Source: Litomosoides sigmodontis
Lineage: Eukaryota > Nematoda > Chromadorea > Rhabditida > Onchocercidae
Assembly (NCBI GenBank): GCA_963070105.1
Contig: OY718805.1
Span: 7,412,501 to 7,476,500 of the forward strand
DNA length: 64,000 bases
Direction: 5' to 3'
Part shown: piece by piece, positions 14,726 to 29,058 of the stretch
How the letters are laid out: each line of letters starts with the position of its first letter
Position numbering within the stretch: position 1 is the stretch's first letter
Notes under the pieces: model-generated
Seen by the model: the letters and a program-made list of their open reading frames with translations, nothing else
Databases searched by the model: none
What the model was told of the DNA's origin: nothing
Translations under genes and position numbers: made by a program

Positions 14726-14891
14726 ATGGAGGAACCTGTTTTAGATGTATCGATAATTTGTAAAAGAAAAATGCAATATGCACATTGCTGTCGTAGAGAG
14801 AGAGCATCGTTGTTAAAGCCTACTGCAGCCTGCAATCAGCAGCAGCGGCAGTAGCAGCGGCGGCGACAGCAGCAGCACCACCAACACCGCC
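14726..14891 (+). other. Short open frame running into CAG/GCG triplet tract
   Basis: An ATG at 14726 opens a 42-codon frame that ends in a Gln/Arg run inside an imperfect CAG, CGG and GCG triplet tract (about 14830-14891). The block from about 14560 to 14900 is clearly richer in G and C than its neighbours, as a promoter or 5' UTR exon would be. No splice partner was found, so coding status is unproven. Confidence 0.2.
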
Positions 14892-15327
14892 GCTTCCATT
14901 TCATTTCATTTCAACAGCGCTCATTTAACTAACTCCTTGTTCTTTTCATTCATATTTATATTTAAATTTTATTTTTCAATTATTTTCCTCATTCATTCTA
15001 ATTGAGTTCTTTCCTTTAAAATTATAATTTCAAATGTTAATTTATTTTAGTTCATTTTATTTTTTTCCAACACAATTAATATTTTTTATCAAACATCGTT
15101 TCGACGGCAATCATTGAATTGTAAGCTTCAGGAGGAAGAGAATTCTACCACAGTTTACTTCTCTGTCTCTCTCATTATCACGACTGTTTGTTGTTTAGTT
15201 TCATCCATCTTCACTTTAAAATTTATCAAAATTTTTAACAATAAAATTTGTGCGGGTGACGCGAATGTTCTCACCGGCGCAAATATTCTTTGTATTGAAA
15301 TATTTGAAAAACAAAATCGCATTTACA

Positions 15328-16013
<686 letters not shown>

Positions 16014-19000
16014 CACATATATTCTTTTTTTCACCCCTTCACTTTTTCATTCTTTTCATTCAAATAAAAAATGAAAAACATTTTTTTCTTTTCATTAAAT
16101 ATTCGTTTAAAAAAATCTGTTAAATTCATTTGAATTGCATATTTCTGGAATTAGATGAAGTACAAAAAGATTCTCTTTTGATATTAGTTTTATCGAAAAG
16201 CGCTGTTTGAAATGAAATAATTAAGCTACAATTTAAACCTTCATTTTATAAATAGCTTATTTACTTATGCTAAGCGAATGGGAAAGTGCAACCAATAATA
16301 GTCTAATGTAATGAAAAAGTGTATTAAAAAATTTTTACTTAAAATTTTAATTTTGAGATTTTTCGAATTCACTTTTTGCGCGTGTGAAAATTTTGAATTG
16401 AAATTTTAATTTGCAGACTATTCTTTTGTGTTTGTGTGTGGGTGTGTTCGTGCTGCATTAGTGCTATGTACTAACATTTTCTTGGCTAAAAGCGATTAAA
16501 TAATAAAATTTTCAATTTTTTTGTCGTTTAGACATTTTTCAGTGAATAACATTGAAATATGCTAATTGTACGGCAACCAAAAAGAAATGGAAAAATCAGT
16601 GCTTCTCATAAGCATCCTTATAGGCTTATTTTGCTTGGCAGCGGAAATAAAAAGAAAAAGAAATTTTTTTTTTGTTTTCTTCAAAAGCGTTTTTGACCAA
16701 ATGCTCTTTCCCATGCGTCGTACAAAATAATAAACTTTTTTAGGATTTGAAGAGAAGACGAAAATGCTTTCATCAATTTCCTCATGCTTCTGCTCACAAT
16801 TTCATTTCATAAATTTTCAACAAATAAAATTTCTACGCTCTTAAAGCGAAGTGATATTTTTTTTATTGCTTTATCTTACAGTTGTCGCTATCATTGCTTC
16901 TTTTTTTGTTTTTCAAAAGAGCATTGAAATATATGTGTTCAAGTAATGAAGCTCAATTAATCGTAGTTGCTAGCGGAAATTTTACAGCCTATTTTACTAC
17001 AAGGAATAATTAGGAAATGTAGAAAATGAAAGTGAAAATCGCTATTTCTCTTATCACTCCAATAAGCAACTTTGGAGCATTGCTAATTACTGCTGCGAAT
17101 CGTCGATAAATTATAAAACAACTGTTTTCCGCCCGCTTATCACTAAATTTTAGCTGTTAGCGAAAAAAAAACCGAACGGTTAAGGCTTCGCTCCATTTTG
17201 AAGATAGTAATATGAAATTAATTTGAATATGACAATGTTTAGTTCCTTTTTCCTTCCAACTTATAACATTGCATTGTGCAAATTTATTTCAACGAAGCAT
17301 TAGCGCTTTTTAAATTGTGAAAAAACATTTTCAAAAATGATCACAATTATCAATGATAATTGAGAAAAATAGTTGGAAATTTCACGCATTTCTAACAACT
17401 TTTTAGCGAACGTTCTTTTAACAATTTTCATTTTTATGCTCAATTATTTTCCTCCTCTCTCCCTCTCTCTCTCTCTCTCCCTCTTTCTTCCTGTGTTTAT
17501 TACTTAAAAGTACATTGCTTTTATGTGTATTTTTATTTTAATAATTGGAATTTTAGTCAATGAATTTTGCAATTGATAAGAATGCAAATGAGAGTTGCAT
17601 GAATGAAGTAAATTATCTGAGAAAAAGGAATTGCTTTCGATTTATTTAATAAATTTGCAAAATAACTTCAAATGTTGCATGTCTCAGTTTATTTTATTAG
17701 CAATTCATTATTACCATATCAATATTCATTCTTTTCAATCCTACACTTTCATTACTTATTTTCAATTATCTTACCTCACATTTCATCGGATTGTTGCATT
17801 CATTTCATTTGCGATACAACTCCCTCTCTCTTCCTCTCTCTCTCTCTCTCTCTGTCTCTCCCACCTCTTATATTTAGAGTGATCAAATAATTTTTTTTTC
17901 AAAAATACCTCTTTTATTTAAGTAGTAATATTCTTTTTATCATTGATATTTTCATTGGAATAAAACTGATCAATTATTTTGTGTGTGTGTGTTTTTTTTT
18001 TAAAAAAAAAGAATTTCCTTTAGCTGAACATTTAAATTGTTGAGTTAGCTTCTCCACTAATTAAAGCCTCTCACAGCACTTACCTATCTTGAACTAATTA
18101 TCGGATCGTGCTAGCCAACGAGCTTTGCTAATTATCAATGCGTGTATCAATTTCTCTTTAAGTAATCTCACTGCGTATTCCTGGATTTTGCTACAATACA
18201 ATTGTGTGAGCATTTTTACAGTTTCAAAAATTTTACATTTTTCATCAAAAAAAAAAGAAGACAAACGTGTTTGTTGCAATTTCATCTTTTTTTTTTTTTG
18301 TTTACAACAACATGCATATCATCACAGTGTTGTCTGAAAAAGAAAATAGAAATTGCAGTTTTGCAAAAAAAAATTTTATTTTTCAAAAAAAAGGAAAAGA
18401 AAAAAATTTAGAAAGTGACATCTAAAATTTATTGAACTAATTTTATAATTAATACAATGGGGGAGTGAACATTTTGAATTATTAGCATTGCTGTTGCATT
18501 TCAATGCTAATGTTCAAATACGATTTCTTAGAGTGATGTTACTGTGGAAGTTTTAATTTTTACATTTCATTGTTTCATGCAAAAGTGACAAGTTCCACTT
18601 TTGTTCTTTTTTCTTTCTTCCCTAAATTTAATGAAAACATTAAATTTGTCATTTTTATTTTTGATTTTTTTGCCGATTGAATAATTAATTTTGCTGTCTA
18701 AGTTTCTTCTACAAAACAATCAAAAGTAGTATTAATGATAATTTCTTTTAAATTTTATTCCATGTTAATTGAAATTGGATCCTTCGCTTTCTTGTCGCTA
18801 CTACGAAATCAAATATCTCCGTAATTATTTCCATATTGCTATTATTTATTCATTATCATTAATCATTATCAATTGCCATAAGATGCTACTATCCGTAATC
18901 ATTCCTTTTATCATTGCTTACTCCATACTGTTATTTTCTCTGATGTCGCATTTTAGCATAAATTTGAATATAATATCAACATTAATTAGAATATTTGGAA

Positions 19001-19097
19001 TGAAATAAATGTCCGTAATAATTTAAGCGATGAGAGAATTCATTCATTCATTCATATATATTCAATTGGTTCAATTTGAAATTTTTTTTTCCAGAAA

Positions 19098-22000
19098 ATG
19101 GCAAGTTGGTTGAGGCGAAATCTGTTGCTCGTGCTAACGGTCACTTCCGTGTTAATGGGTATTCTGCTGGGCTTTATTGGACGTCTGTTTAATCTGACGC
19201 TCCAATCTATAGTACTGGTTAGCTTTCCGGGCGAAATATTGATGCGTATGTTAAAGCTAATGATTCTACCGCTTATTATTAGCTCACTGATTTCAGGTAA
19301 TGAATATTTGATTAAACTTCATTTTGATATTTGTTAATTTAATTTTATTCAATTTTAAATTATTAAGGCTTAATATTCTACAAAATTTAATTTCTTTTTT
19401 TATGCAAGAAGAACATTACAGCATTTTGCTTTAATTTTTTTTATCGTTTTTTTTATCTGAAATTTTTTTCAGCTTGAAATTACTCATTGAGGCTCTCAAT
19501 TAGACGCTAGAAATGTTAATGAATATAATTATTGATTAAAGTAAATTAAGAGAATTTGAAAATTTCAGTATTTCAAATATCACATCAATGAAATTTCAAA
19601 TTTTTATGTAATCATTTTTGTGAAAAAGAAAATAAGAAAGAATTTTAGGATTAGCTCAATTGGATGCGAAGCAATCTGGTCGTTTGGGTTTCATTGCAAT
19701 ATTTTATTACGTTTCTACTACTGTTATTGCTGTTATCGTTAGTTTTTAGCACACACATTTCTACAATAGCTTATTTTCGAAATTGAGAGGAATAGAGAGA
19801 GAGAGAGAGAGGAAGAGAGAAAGAGAGGAGATAAATGAGTGTGTGCTGAATAAAATTCCATCTTTTTGCAAAAAATTAAAATACCTAAATTCTCTTTCGT
19901 TTTCTTCCAGACGGGCATACTTTTGGTGTTAACAATACATCCCGGTGATCCGGCAATCAAGCATGATATTGGCGAAGATACAGAAGCAAAAACAGTCAGT
20001 ACTCTCGAAACATTTCTCGATTTATTGAGGTAACTTAAAGAGCCCCCTGGTTGAAAAAAGATGGGTCTGTGGATCAAGTTTTCGTACAAATCAAGGAGCA
20101 GGTAATCCCGAGAGTTGAGAAGTGCCCTGGAGAATTTCTTGATGTGAAGAGTCAGGAAAGGAACCAATGAGTGCTTTTGGAAATTGGTTAAAATTCAGAC
20201 TAATTCTGAAAGCGTCTGTAGTTGGCAAATCAAAAGGATGGATGCCTATGCAAATTAAGTTCGACTTTTTGTAGCGTTCAAAAGCAGAAATATTAATTAA
20301 TTTTCAATTAATTTCAAACATTTGTGTTCCTTCTGTTTTTGTTTTCTTTTTTCGTTAGATGAAGCAGAAGAAAAGATGGTTGATAAGGTTGCACGAGCAA
20401 AATTTCAATTAGAAAAGGAGAATGAAAGGAAGAAGCGAAAAAGAAAGAAATAACTAACAATGGAAAGTGTTTTTTAGTTCCGAAACTTCCAAGCGTCTCA
20501 CGTGTAGTTGATTTCAGGAATACCTTTCCGGAGAATATTATACAAGCAACATTCCAACAAGTGCAAACTAAATATATTCCTATAAAACCAAAAATTATTA
20601 AAAGGAACAGTTCGGAAATTTTACAAGCAGTTGCGAACGGTTCGCTTACAATGATGAAACCAACGATTGAATACACCGCTGGTATGAATGTTCTTGGTAA
20701 GTGCTTCTTTGATAGTTAAATTAACTGTTAAACTTAACTGTTTGTTTTTTTTTTTTTAATTTTCTTTTTATCCGTTTGCTTCCAGGTATCATAGTATTTT
20801 GCATATCATTTGGAGTAGTATTAAGTCAACTTGGTGAGCAAGCTCATACAATGGTCAACTTCTTCTACATAATGGATCAAGTGATCATGAGACTTGTTAT
20901 GCTTATCATGTGGTACGCATTTATTTATGCAAATGCTGCAAGAAAAAAAGAAATCGAAATTGAAATTGAAATATTGCACTGCTAATTGTTTTTCCACATA
21001 TCAACAAATGCAATTTTATAAAAAAAAAAAGAGAAAGAAAATGAAATTAAAATTGCTAACTAATTAATTGATCAATTTGAATTAAGGTATTCACCAGTTG
21101 GGATAATGTGTTTGATAGCTGGAAAAATTTTGGAAATTGATGATCTGGCAAATATGGCTCGAATGCTGGCAATGTATGTTGTGACAGTACTGCTAGGACT
21201 TATCGTTCATGCATTGATCAGTTTGCCAATGTTATTTTTTATTTGTACAAGGAAGAATCCATTTGCATACATGCGTGGTTTACTACAGGCATGGGTTACC
21301 GCACTGGGGACCGCCTCAAGGTTTCCTCTTTTTTTTTTTTTAAATGATAATTAATTTTTGTTTTCTTATTATTATCAATTACTGCTATTGTAATGATGGT
21401 TAATTTCTACCTGTTTTTTTATACACTAATTAATTTAATTTTACACTGATTAGTTAATTAATCAATTAGATTAATATTTACATTAATTAACTTTAGCTCG
21501 GCAACTCTTCCTATAACATTCAAATGTTTGGAGGAGAATTTGGGAATTGATCGACGAGTGACCCGTTTTGTGCTACCAGTTGGTGCAACAATTAATATGG
21601 TCCGTCCGTCCATGATGCTACTCATTTTTCCTCTCTCAACGATTCATTGTTTTTTTCCCAATTTTTTGCTGTTAACATTTTAATAATTAATGTAAATTTT
21701 AATTACAGGACGGTACAGCACTGTATGAAGCAGTGGCAGCTATTTTCATAGCTCAAACAAATGGTGTTGTTCTATCATTTGGTCAAGTTATTACCATTAG
21801 GTTTTTAATTGATCGATCCATTTGTTTCTTTGCTTAATTTTTGCTCATTTAGAATTTGTGAGAGTTGCACAATTATTCGTTCATTTACAATTTCATGCAA
21901 AGTTTTATACTTTAAGTGTTGAAATTTCGAGTTTTAATTTTAAGTGTGTAAGATGTGGTATTACGAAAAAAAGAATTTGTTGGGAAAATTTCAGTTTAAC

Positions 22001-22928
22001 GGCAACATTAGCATCGATAGGTGCAGCATCAGTGCCATCAGCTGGTTTGGTCACAATGCTAATCGTTCTGACAGCAGTCGGCTTGCCTGTAAAGGATGTT
22101 TCATTAATTGTGGCCGTTGATTGGCTTCTGTATGTTTCCACAATTTAAACTTTTCAATTTTCTATTTATATGAAATTAGGGAGAAACTGATTTGTCTCTT
22201 CAAGCGTTTTACCAAATGGGATCAATGAAGGGTGTGTGGATGGAAAGGTGGAAGGTTCTTTTCAATCTTTTAACTGCAAAATTTTCCATTAATTTTTTCT
22301 TTTTAATTTTTGTTGAAATTTCATTTTCAAATATAGCAAAAGAATGTGATGGTGGATAAGTGGGGAGTAGGGCGAGTGACATTTTGATGAGGTGAAAAAT
22401 CTACTTGCAGAAATTAACAAGAACTTTTTTGCTTTTTTTTTGTTTTAAACTGTCAAATTTACACTTTAAATTTTGCTAGCTAAGCATAAAGCGTATTTTC
22501 GATTTCAATAATTGCAAATCTTTGCAATCGCATTTTTATGAAATTTCCAACGTATCAAAGTTTACGTCATTCTTTTTTTTGCTCCATCACAGAGACCGCA
22601 TCCGAACATCGATCAATGTGTTAGGTGATGCATTCGGAGCCGGAATTGTTCATCATTTCAGTCGGAAACAGCTGGCGGTAATTGATGCCGAACGACGATT
22701 ATCACAGCAAGAATGCGATGAACATGGTGATTGCTAGCACTTCATTGTCTTTTTCGCAAAATTAATTTGAAATTAGTTTTGAAATTAATAATTTTGGAGA
22801 AAAAACAAAGCAAAACTTTTCCCTAATTACGTTAAATTCCAGGACAATTGTTAGCAAGTTCAAAGCATGGTAATGGTCCAGCATGGACAAGAGATTCACA
22901 GCATTACCGAACCGAACATCGAAAATGA
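19098..22928 (+). CDS. glt-1: Excitatory amino acid (glutamate) transporter, SLC1/EAAT family
   Basis: This is a sodium-coupled glutamate/aspartate transporter that clears transmitter across the plasma membrane. Eleven exons: 19098-19296, 19649-19737, 19911-20029, 20518-20696, 20786-20912, 21087-21320, 21497-21599, 21709-21800, 21995-22129, 22593-22726 and 22843-22928; all phases close on 498 residues, close to the family's usual length. Family signatures are intact: [15 protein letters not shown] after TM2, the SSSATLP tip of hairpin 1 (about 315-317), NMDGTA of TM7 (about 349-354), the hairpin 2 motif [11 protein letters not shown], and [16 protein letters not shown] of TM8 with the Asp and Arg that contact substrate. 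There is a glycosylatable N in the TM3-TM4 loop (RNSS). The start ATG lies three bases after TTTTTTTTTCCAG, a likely spliced-leader acceptor. Assignment to glt-1 rather than another nematode glt paralogue is provisional. Failure to splice after exon 10 would add two codons (Asp-Cys) and stop, giving a shorter C-terminus. Confidence 0.95.
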
Positions 22929-24356
22929 GTCAATTAAGAATTACGAAGAATTTCACTGTAAGAATCTCTTCCATCAATTTGCCGGGCAGATGACGACGGG
23001 ACACTTTCCGCGGTGATTTGGTAGCATTGATGTTTATTTGCATGGATGTTATTATTGTTGTAAATAATTTAGGATTCATTTCTAACCTTTCGTCGAACTT
23101 CCATTCTATTTCATACAGCAAACGAGCAATAATGTATTCTTTGATTCTGAACTGTTTTTTTTTTCTCCCTCTTTTTTAATGCCAAAATGAAATAATTGCT
23201 TCTCTTTCTTCCAATGCATTTATTGGATTTGTCAATTTTGCAATTGTTCTTTTCCTCTTCCTCATTTTTCGCTCGGTTTTCTTTTCCTTTACCTTTTTTT
23301 CTGCTTAAATTAGCGTTTCTTTTCTTTTCATTTTTTGCCACACTGCAAGAAACTTCTATTTTCTTATTTATGTTTTTCGGAATTTAATTATTTCAATTAT
23401 CACAGTTTTAGTGTTTAAATTCACTTGTAAAAAAAAATTGCTACTAATTAGCAAATTATCACTTTTGTTAGAGCAAAAAAAGATGTAATTTTTCGTTAAA
23501 CATTTCAAACATTTTGGTCAAATATTTCAGCACTCATCTCGGTATGTTTTAATTTGTTTCTCGGTGAATGTATTACTTGCCATCAATGTGTTCTGTTCCA
23601 CTCCATCATTTCGTAACAGTTCTTGACCTCCGCTGACCTTTACATACTTTTGCATTGGATGGGAAAACAGATCAAGCAAATCGATTGATTCTTAAACAAT
23701 CAGTTAAAAACTTTTAATTCTTTCTTTTCAACCGTTGAAATGAATTGTAATTTTTTATTGTTCGTAAAACTTTTTCCTTCTCTCTCTCTCTCTCTCTCTG
23801 TCTGTCTGTGTGTGTGTGTGCGCATGTGTATGCGTGTGTGTTTCCATTTTTAACTCAAAAACGTTCGTCGTCCATTCTTTGTTCCAAACAAAGGTAATGA
23901 TCCAAGCAAATTCAATACTATTAGAATTATAGTAATTTTAAATTTTGGATAAATTGTGCAAATCAGTCAATAATTTTCATTAGTTTATCTCTCAACATAT
24001 AACTGCTAAAACTGTACAAAAAGTTTTTGAAAGTTTGCAACACAATTGCGTTCAAAAAAGTTCTTTTAAAAACAAACAAAAAAGATTTGTGGACAAAAAG
24101 TTATCAAATTTAAATTGTAAAAACAGTAAAAGCATAAGTAAGTTATTGTAAAGAGGCAAATGATGAAGTTGTAAATTATTCAATGTGGTTGTCCGGAAAT
24201 CTCAAGAAAACTTTTTTTGAAATTACTTCTTTTTTGCACATCCGGAAAATTTATTAACTGAACTTAGTACTATTAACAAGTGATTTTTGAAAATAAATAC
24301 ATGACCAGTAAGATCCGATCTCTGAAAGCGCTGTAGCATTGAGTTCTTTTCAGACT
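22929..24356. other. Intergenic between convergent genes
   Basis: The glutamate transporter (+) and the collagen (-) converge on this stretch, which should hold the transporter 3' UTR and the collagen 3' UTR. It includes a CT then GT microsatellite at about 23781-23841. No other exon was recognised. Confidence 0.5.
24250..24255 (-). terminator. Poly(A) signal AATAAA for the minus-strand collagen
   Basis: A perfect AATAAA on the minus strand lies about 100 bases after the collagen stop codon. It is a plausible cleavage and polyadenylation signal. Confidence 0.5.
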
Positions 24357-26292
24357 TCAGTATCCTGGCGGCAGTCGTGGAGCTGCAAAAAGGTTCACAA
24401 TGTTGAAACGCGTGAATAAAATGGAACACTTACACGTCTTTTTTTTTCTAAATATTTTTAGTTATAAATCGATTTTGTTAAACTATTTAATTTCTGGAAT
24501 TTTTAGAACTGCAAATATTAAAATTCGTAAAAATTTATGAAGTCCAACTTACCTGGGCAGTGGCTGCAACTGCCCTCCTCACCATCCTCACCTGGTGGAC
24601 CTACAGGTCCAGGTAAGCCCTTCTTACCTTCTGGTCCATTTCTACCATCATCACCTGCCTCACCAGGTGGACCTGGGTATGAAATACCATCGACACCAGG
24701 CATACCTTTTGGACCCAACTCACCGAAACTGCCCTTTGGCCCATCTGGACCCATAGGCCCCGGTACATAGATTAACCGTCCTGGTATACCACGTGCACCT
24801 GGTTTCCCCAATCGTCCCCGCCGACCTTTAGGTCCCGCTTGTCCAGCTATTCCCTGAAATGAAATTATAAGTCTTTTCAAATCTTCCTGTACTAACGATA
24901 CGACAAATGATTGGATTAGAAATTTGAAAAATTATAAAACTAACCTCCTCACCCATTTCGCCATCGCTTCCACGATTGCCAGTTGCTCCTTTAGGACCTG
25001 GAGGCCCTTTGGGACCTACAGGACCTGGAAGTCCTCGAGGACCTGGTGGACAGGCAATGCATAATTTCTGCTTCTCCTCTGATGAAGGTGGAAGAATTTC
25101 GGAATCCTTTCCAGGTTTGCCATTTCTTCCCGGATGTCCATCCATTCCCCTTTTTCCTTCCTCACCTTCTGGACCGGGAGGTCCTGCAGCACCCTGAAAT
25201 TTTGACTACCAATATGCGATATATATATATAATATCATGTAAAATTTTTAACTGAAAATTGCACTGTTATGTGATATTTCAAAGAAACAATTATATTTTC
25301 TAATGTGAAAAAATCCATATTAGGAATTATGCGTTATGCAAAAAAAAATTATTATGCAGTTTAAATACCATTAATTAAATTTTTGAAAAATTTATTGTTA
25401 ATTTGTTCGCTCCTTTTCAAATTATTAACGCTTTTCTACGCTTATTATGACTGAGAAATAAAGTTTCAGAATTTCAAACTGCAAAATTTTTAGGAATTTT
25501 GCAGCAGCGAATCACAACAATTCAATGGAAATTTAGAAAGAAGTGGGGTGGAGAAGATTATAAATTAATTTATTTTTAATTGCTTTAGTCAATCCTTCAT
25601 TAACTTAAAAAAAAAACAAGGGCTGAACGATTTACCGTATAACACGTGCAGCACTGCTCATCGTAATTGCCATTCATTCTCTGATCTGATTCACCAGCCA
25701 GTATGATTGGATTTACGTTGAAGCTATTAGCGGTACCACTGCCAGTATTTTCGTACGAATCAGTGGACATCCATTTACCGAATGACCGTTCTCTTCTAAT
25801 CCGACTGAATGATTGCTTACCAATTTGCAGTGCTGTTATCTCCGACCACATATCTTTCGATCGAGACTTCAAACTTGTTAAACTGAGTTTACGATGAAAA
25901 TTGAAATTTGCTTTTCACTAGCAACTCCTTCAACATCACTTGATCCCATACAGCTATCATACCAATCTACCTCCCTCTCAACATTTCATCTTTTTAGTGC
26001 TGTTGTAGAACTAGCAAAAAAGCTTTTTTTATTCAGTTCAGTAATCTACATTTCCACTTGTTTCAAATTTCCAAACATCAAAGTGTGTTTTAAGTGGTGA
26101 AATTTTTACCTTACAGAAATGAGTTTCAAATAATAAATGATTTTCCAATGTCTGAATGAAACCATAAAGCATTGGTAATGTAATAACTACTGAAATAACA
26201 GCAGCAGTTGAAACAACAATTGCAAGAAATGCTATCCGTCGCATTTGACGACAGTCATCGTTCGCCAAATTATTCCTCATTTTCCAATCCAT
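24357..26292 (-). CDS. Cuticle collagen, nematode type
   Basis: A structural protein of the nematode cuticle, secreted by the hypodermis and cross-linked outside the cell. Five exons on the minus strand: 26110-26292, 25636-25866, 24945-25193, 24553-24853 and 24357-24382; phases close on 329 residues. Residues 18-42 form a membrane or signal-anchor segment. A basic site RIRRER at about 83-88 is where a subtilisin-like protease would release the propeptide. Then come a CCTC motif (about 133-136), a first Gly-X-Y block, a non-collagenous spacer with C-I-A-C, a long Gly-X-Y region broken by GRLIYVPG, and the end [13 protein letters not shown]. The last coding exon is only 26 bases. It is a paralogue of the divergent collagen at 29059-30775, with the same intron phases and an identical 301-base fourth exon length. 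A TATA-like box lies 38 bases upstream of the ATG. I cannot name the individual collagen. Confidence 0.93.
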
Positions 26293-26329
26293 TCGAGAAA
26301 CAGTTGCGTGACGTGATAGTTTTAGAAAA

Positions 26330-26335
26330 TTTATA
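26330..26335 (-). promoter_or_regulatory. TATA-box candidate for the minus-strand collagen
   Basis: TATAAA on the minus strand (within GCATATAAATTTTC) starts 43 bases before the ATG, leaving room for a very short 5' leader. The position fits a core promoter for a strongly expressed collagen. Inferred from sequence only. Confidence 0.4.
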
Positions 26336-26950
26336 TGCTTTTCCTAAATTGAGTTAACTAATTAATTGACCTGCTCTTCTTTCACGTGAAAATTTCTAGA
26401 GTAATTGAGATATAAAGAAATAAATTTCAAAAATAAAAATTGCAAACATTTGCAAAGAATTATAAAAAATAAAATTTGTTCTTTCCTTTCTCTTTGCTTT
26501 ATAAATGACAAGTGAGCGAAATAGTAATTTATTTCGGAAATTAAAAATTTCTCCAGGACAACTGTACAATGCATTGGATTAGCGAAAAGGGGGAGGGGGA
26601 GGGGTTTAAAAAAAATATTTTTTTTTTTTAACTTATGCTAAAAATAACTGTGTTATGGCCTAAGATCATTAAATGAAGCTGCAAAAAATAAGTGAACGGT
26701 AGCGCGGTGGAGGATGTTTTTTGAAGACTACTTGGCAATTCGCGTATGGAAGAAATAATAGCGAAAAACACTATCGATGTGGTGCCATAAGTGGGTGAAT
26801 ATAAGGGTCAAGACGATACTTTCAGGTCAACAATTGTCTTTTGTTTTTTTTTTCATGTTCCTTTTTTTCCTAATTAAAATTTCAATTGTGTCATGCACAC
26901 GCACACACTGAAATTCACATATTTCTTGCATTGGATCAACTGATTAACCA

Positions 26951-26992
<42 letters not shown>
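26951..26992. repeat. AC microsatellite
   Basis: About twenty uninterrupted AC units in the collagen intergenic region. Confidence 0.95.
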
Positions 26993-26994
<2 letters not shown>

Positions 26995-28554
26995 TTCATT
27001 TAAACAAGATTGAAATTGCAACGAAGTGAGGAGGATGAGTTGCAAGAGAGATTGATTTAATTTGACAGTATAAGAAGGCCACTTATACAGTGCTATGTTA
27101 TCAGTGAAATCAGAATGCAATGTGGTAAATCAGGTTGCAGTAAGAAGTACGGATAACTGTTGCAGCTTATTTTCATACCATAAAAAGGCGTATGGTGCAT
27201 GATTTCACTGTCACTTCACTCTAGAATTCTTGATTTCAGTTCAGGAAGTTTTAATTAAATGAGAAGAGTGAGTGCTTTATGCTACGATTAAATTAAAATG
27301 ATGAATTGGAGATATTTCAATTTCAATTTCAACTGTTCTTGCAACAAAGTAAGTATGAAGTACGAATAGCTAATTGCTACAGCAATGAATGAAGAATGCT
27401 TGTTGCCGAATTATCCCACTACAGTCAGTCGTCTATCTATTTCACAAAAATTTCCATCCAATACCATCTTTCGCATGATTTATACGGTGTTGCTTGTTCA
27501 AATACAAAAGCAAAACAAATGTATAAAAAAAGTTTGCAAATTAAAATTAATCATTTATTTTAAAATTTTTTCATAAAGTTTTCCAACAAACACTTCAAAC
27601 ATCTCGTTGAAATGAAATTTTGTTAAATGTTAATTTTTTTTTTCTTTCAAAATGTGCAGGATGTGACGCGTACGCTGTCGCCAAATTAATTCGATCGCAA
27701 TGTCTTCTTCTGTATTGAAAGGAAACAATGAGCAATCACTCCGATCATCAATGACGAATGTTCCATTCTGAAATTGTATGATTTTTACATTTTCCAGCAT
27801 TTTTACAAATTCTCACAGAGAATGTCCAAATAGCTACTTTAATGAAATTTCACAAATTAGAGCATTAATTATTTAAATGCAAAAAAGGGAGAAATGGAAA
27901 TGAATGGAAAAAGGACCGAAGCGAAGGACGAAAAATGTCATTCGAAACAAGCGATTAGCATAAAAGGTGTTGCAATTGTCTATTTCGCTTAATGATCTGT
28001 ATTGATTGTTCAATGGATCTGTTAGACCAGATGGGTTAGAAGAATTGGAGTAGTTCTTCTTCTCCTAAACTTCACTCAACGTTTCAATATGCGCACCTAT
28101 TTGAGGTGCACAGTTCTAAATCTTTGATAGTTCCGACTATTCAATTCGTAGGATGGGATGATGTCATGCTATGCTTTTCTTCTATTAATCACAGTTTCAG
28201 TTTTTTTTTTTTCATTTTTTAATACAACAAGTGAACGTTTCAGGACGATCTGATGTACCACTTGGATGGTTTCACATTCACATGTCACTTTTTTAATTAA
28301 ATTCAAACTTGCAAACTAATTTCCGATCCTTTCATTGATATTAGAGATGCATTAGCAAACAGTTCCGCATTTTACTACATTAAATGTAACAAATGCGAAA
28401 AATGAGTGTTACGGGAAAGATCATTTTAGAATTTGCAACATGCCCATGAGGAGAGCGATGCGATAAAAATCTTACTTCAAAGACTATGTAGTAGGAGGAG
28501 GAGAGGGAGGTGGCAGAGCTCTGATATGATAGATGCAGCACAACCGAGTGGTAG

Positions 28555-28560
28555 TATAAA
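28555..28560 (+). promoter_or_regulatory. TATA-box candidate upstream of the plus-strand collagen
   Basis: TATAAA occurs in a locally GC-rich block. The collagen ATG follows about 500 bases later and is preceded by TTTTTTTCTAG ending at 29045, so transcription could start here and the intervening outron be removed by trans-splicing. Weak evidence, one motif only. Confidence 0.25.
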
Positions 28561-29058
28561 TCGAGTGGGAAAAGTGAAGTGTGTAGCAGATCGAAATGTC
28601 CACTCAAACGGTAGCCATAGGATCGGATAGTTAGTTACCGTCAGCAAACACAATGGCTACCCATTGTGTCGCTAAAGGATGAACGATGCCGCTATTAACG
28701 TGACCTTAATTAGTGAATACCTCCTCCTGATTTCATCTATTATGTTCAAATGTCGACAATTTAAATTTTTAAATCATTTTTAGACTGTCATTATAATTGA
28801 ACAGATTAGCTCTGGGAACATATCCAGTCTTATCATTTTACTCCGAACTTTCGCGGACAAATCATCGCCTTAGTTTTTCTAAATTTATATTTGCATGTTT
28901 AAACTAGCTAATTCAATAATTTCAATTCAATACATTTAAATTAATACGTACTAAAATGTCATGTCTTATTTGGCTAAAGTTAAAAAATAAGTTTTGAATT
29001 GAGGCTAAGAATTCAGCTTTAAATTATTCTCATCCTTTTTTCTAGCTTTAATTTAAAG

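Larger units (their letters stand above)
26293..29058. other. Shared upstream region of two divergent collagens
   Basis: About 2.8 kb separates the two start codons. It contains a pure AC repeat (26951-26992), a GC-richer patch at about 28430-28700, and short open frames without convincing splice partners. The collagens probably draw promoter elements from here; any co-regulation is inference from the head-to-head layout. Confidence 0.5.

Noticed and set aside
18094..18285. Minus-strand frame ending close to a perfect GTAAGTGC donor
   Set aside because: The frame has a stop just before the donor, no acceptor pairs with it, and the peptide is unconvincing.
21822..22148. 108-codon open frame covering part of the glutamate transporter
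   Set aside because: Its first half is intron; only 21995-22129 is coding and it is already an exon of the transporter.
24537..25197. Plus-strand Gly/Pro-rich open frames resembling collagen
   Set aside because: They are antisense shadows of the minus-strand collagen exons; proline and glycine codons mirror each other on the two strands.
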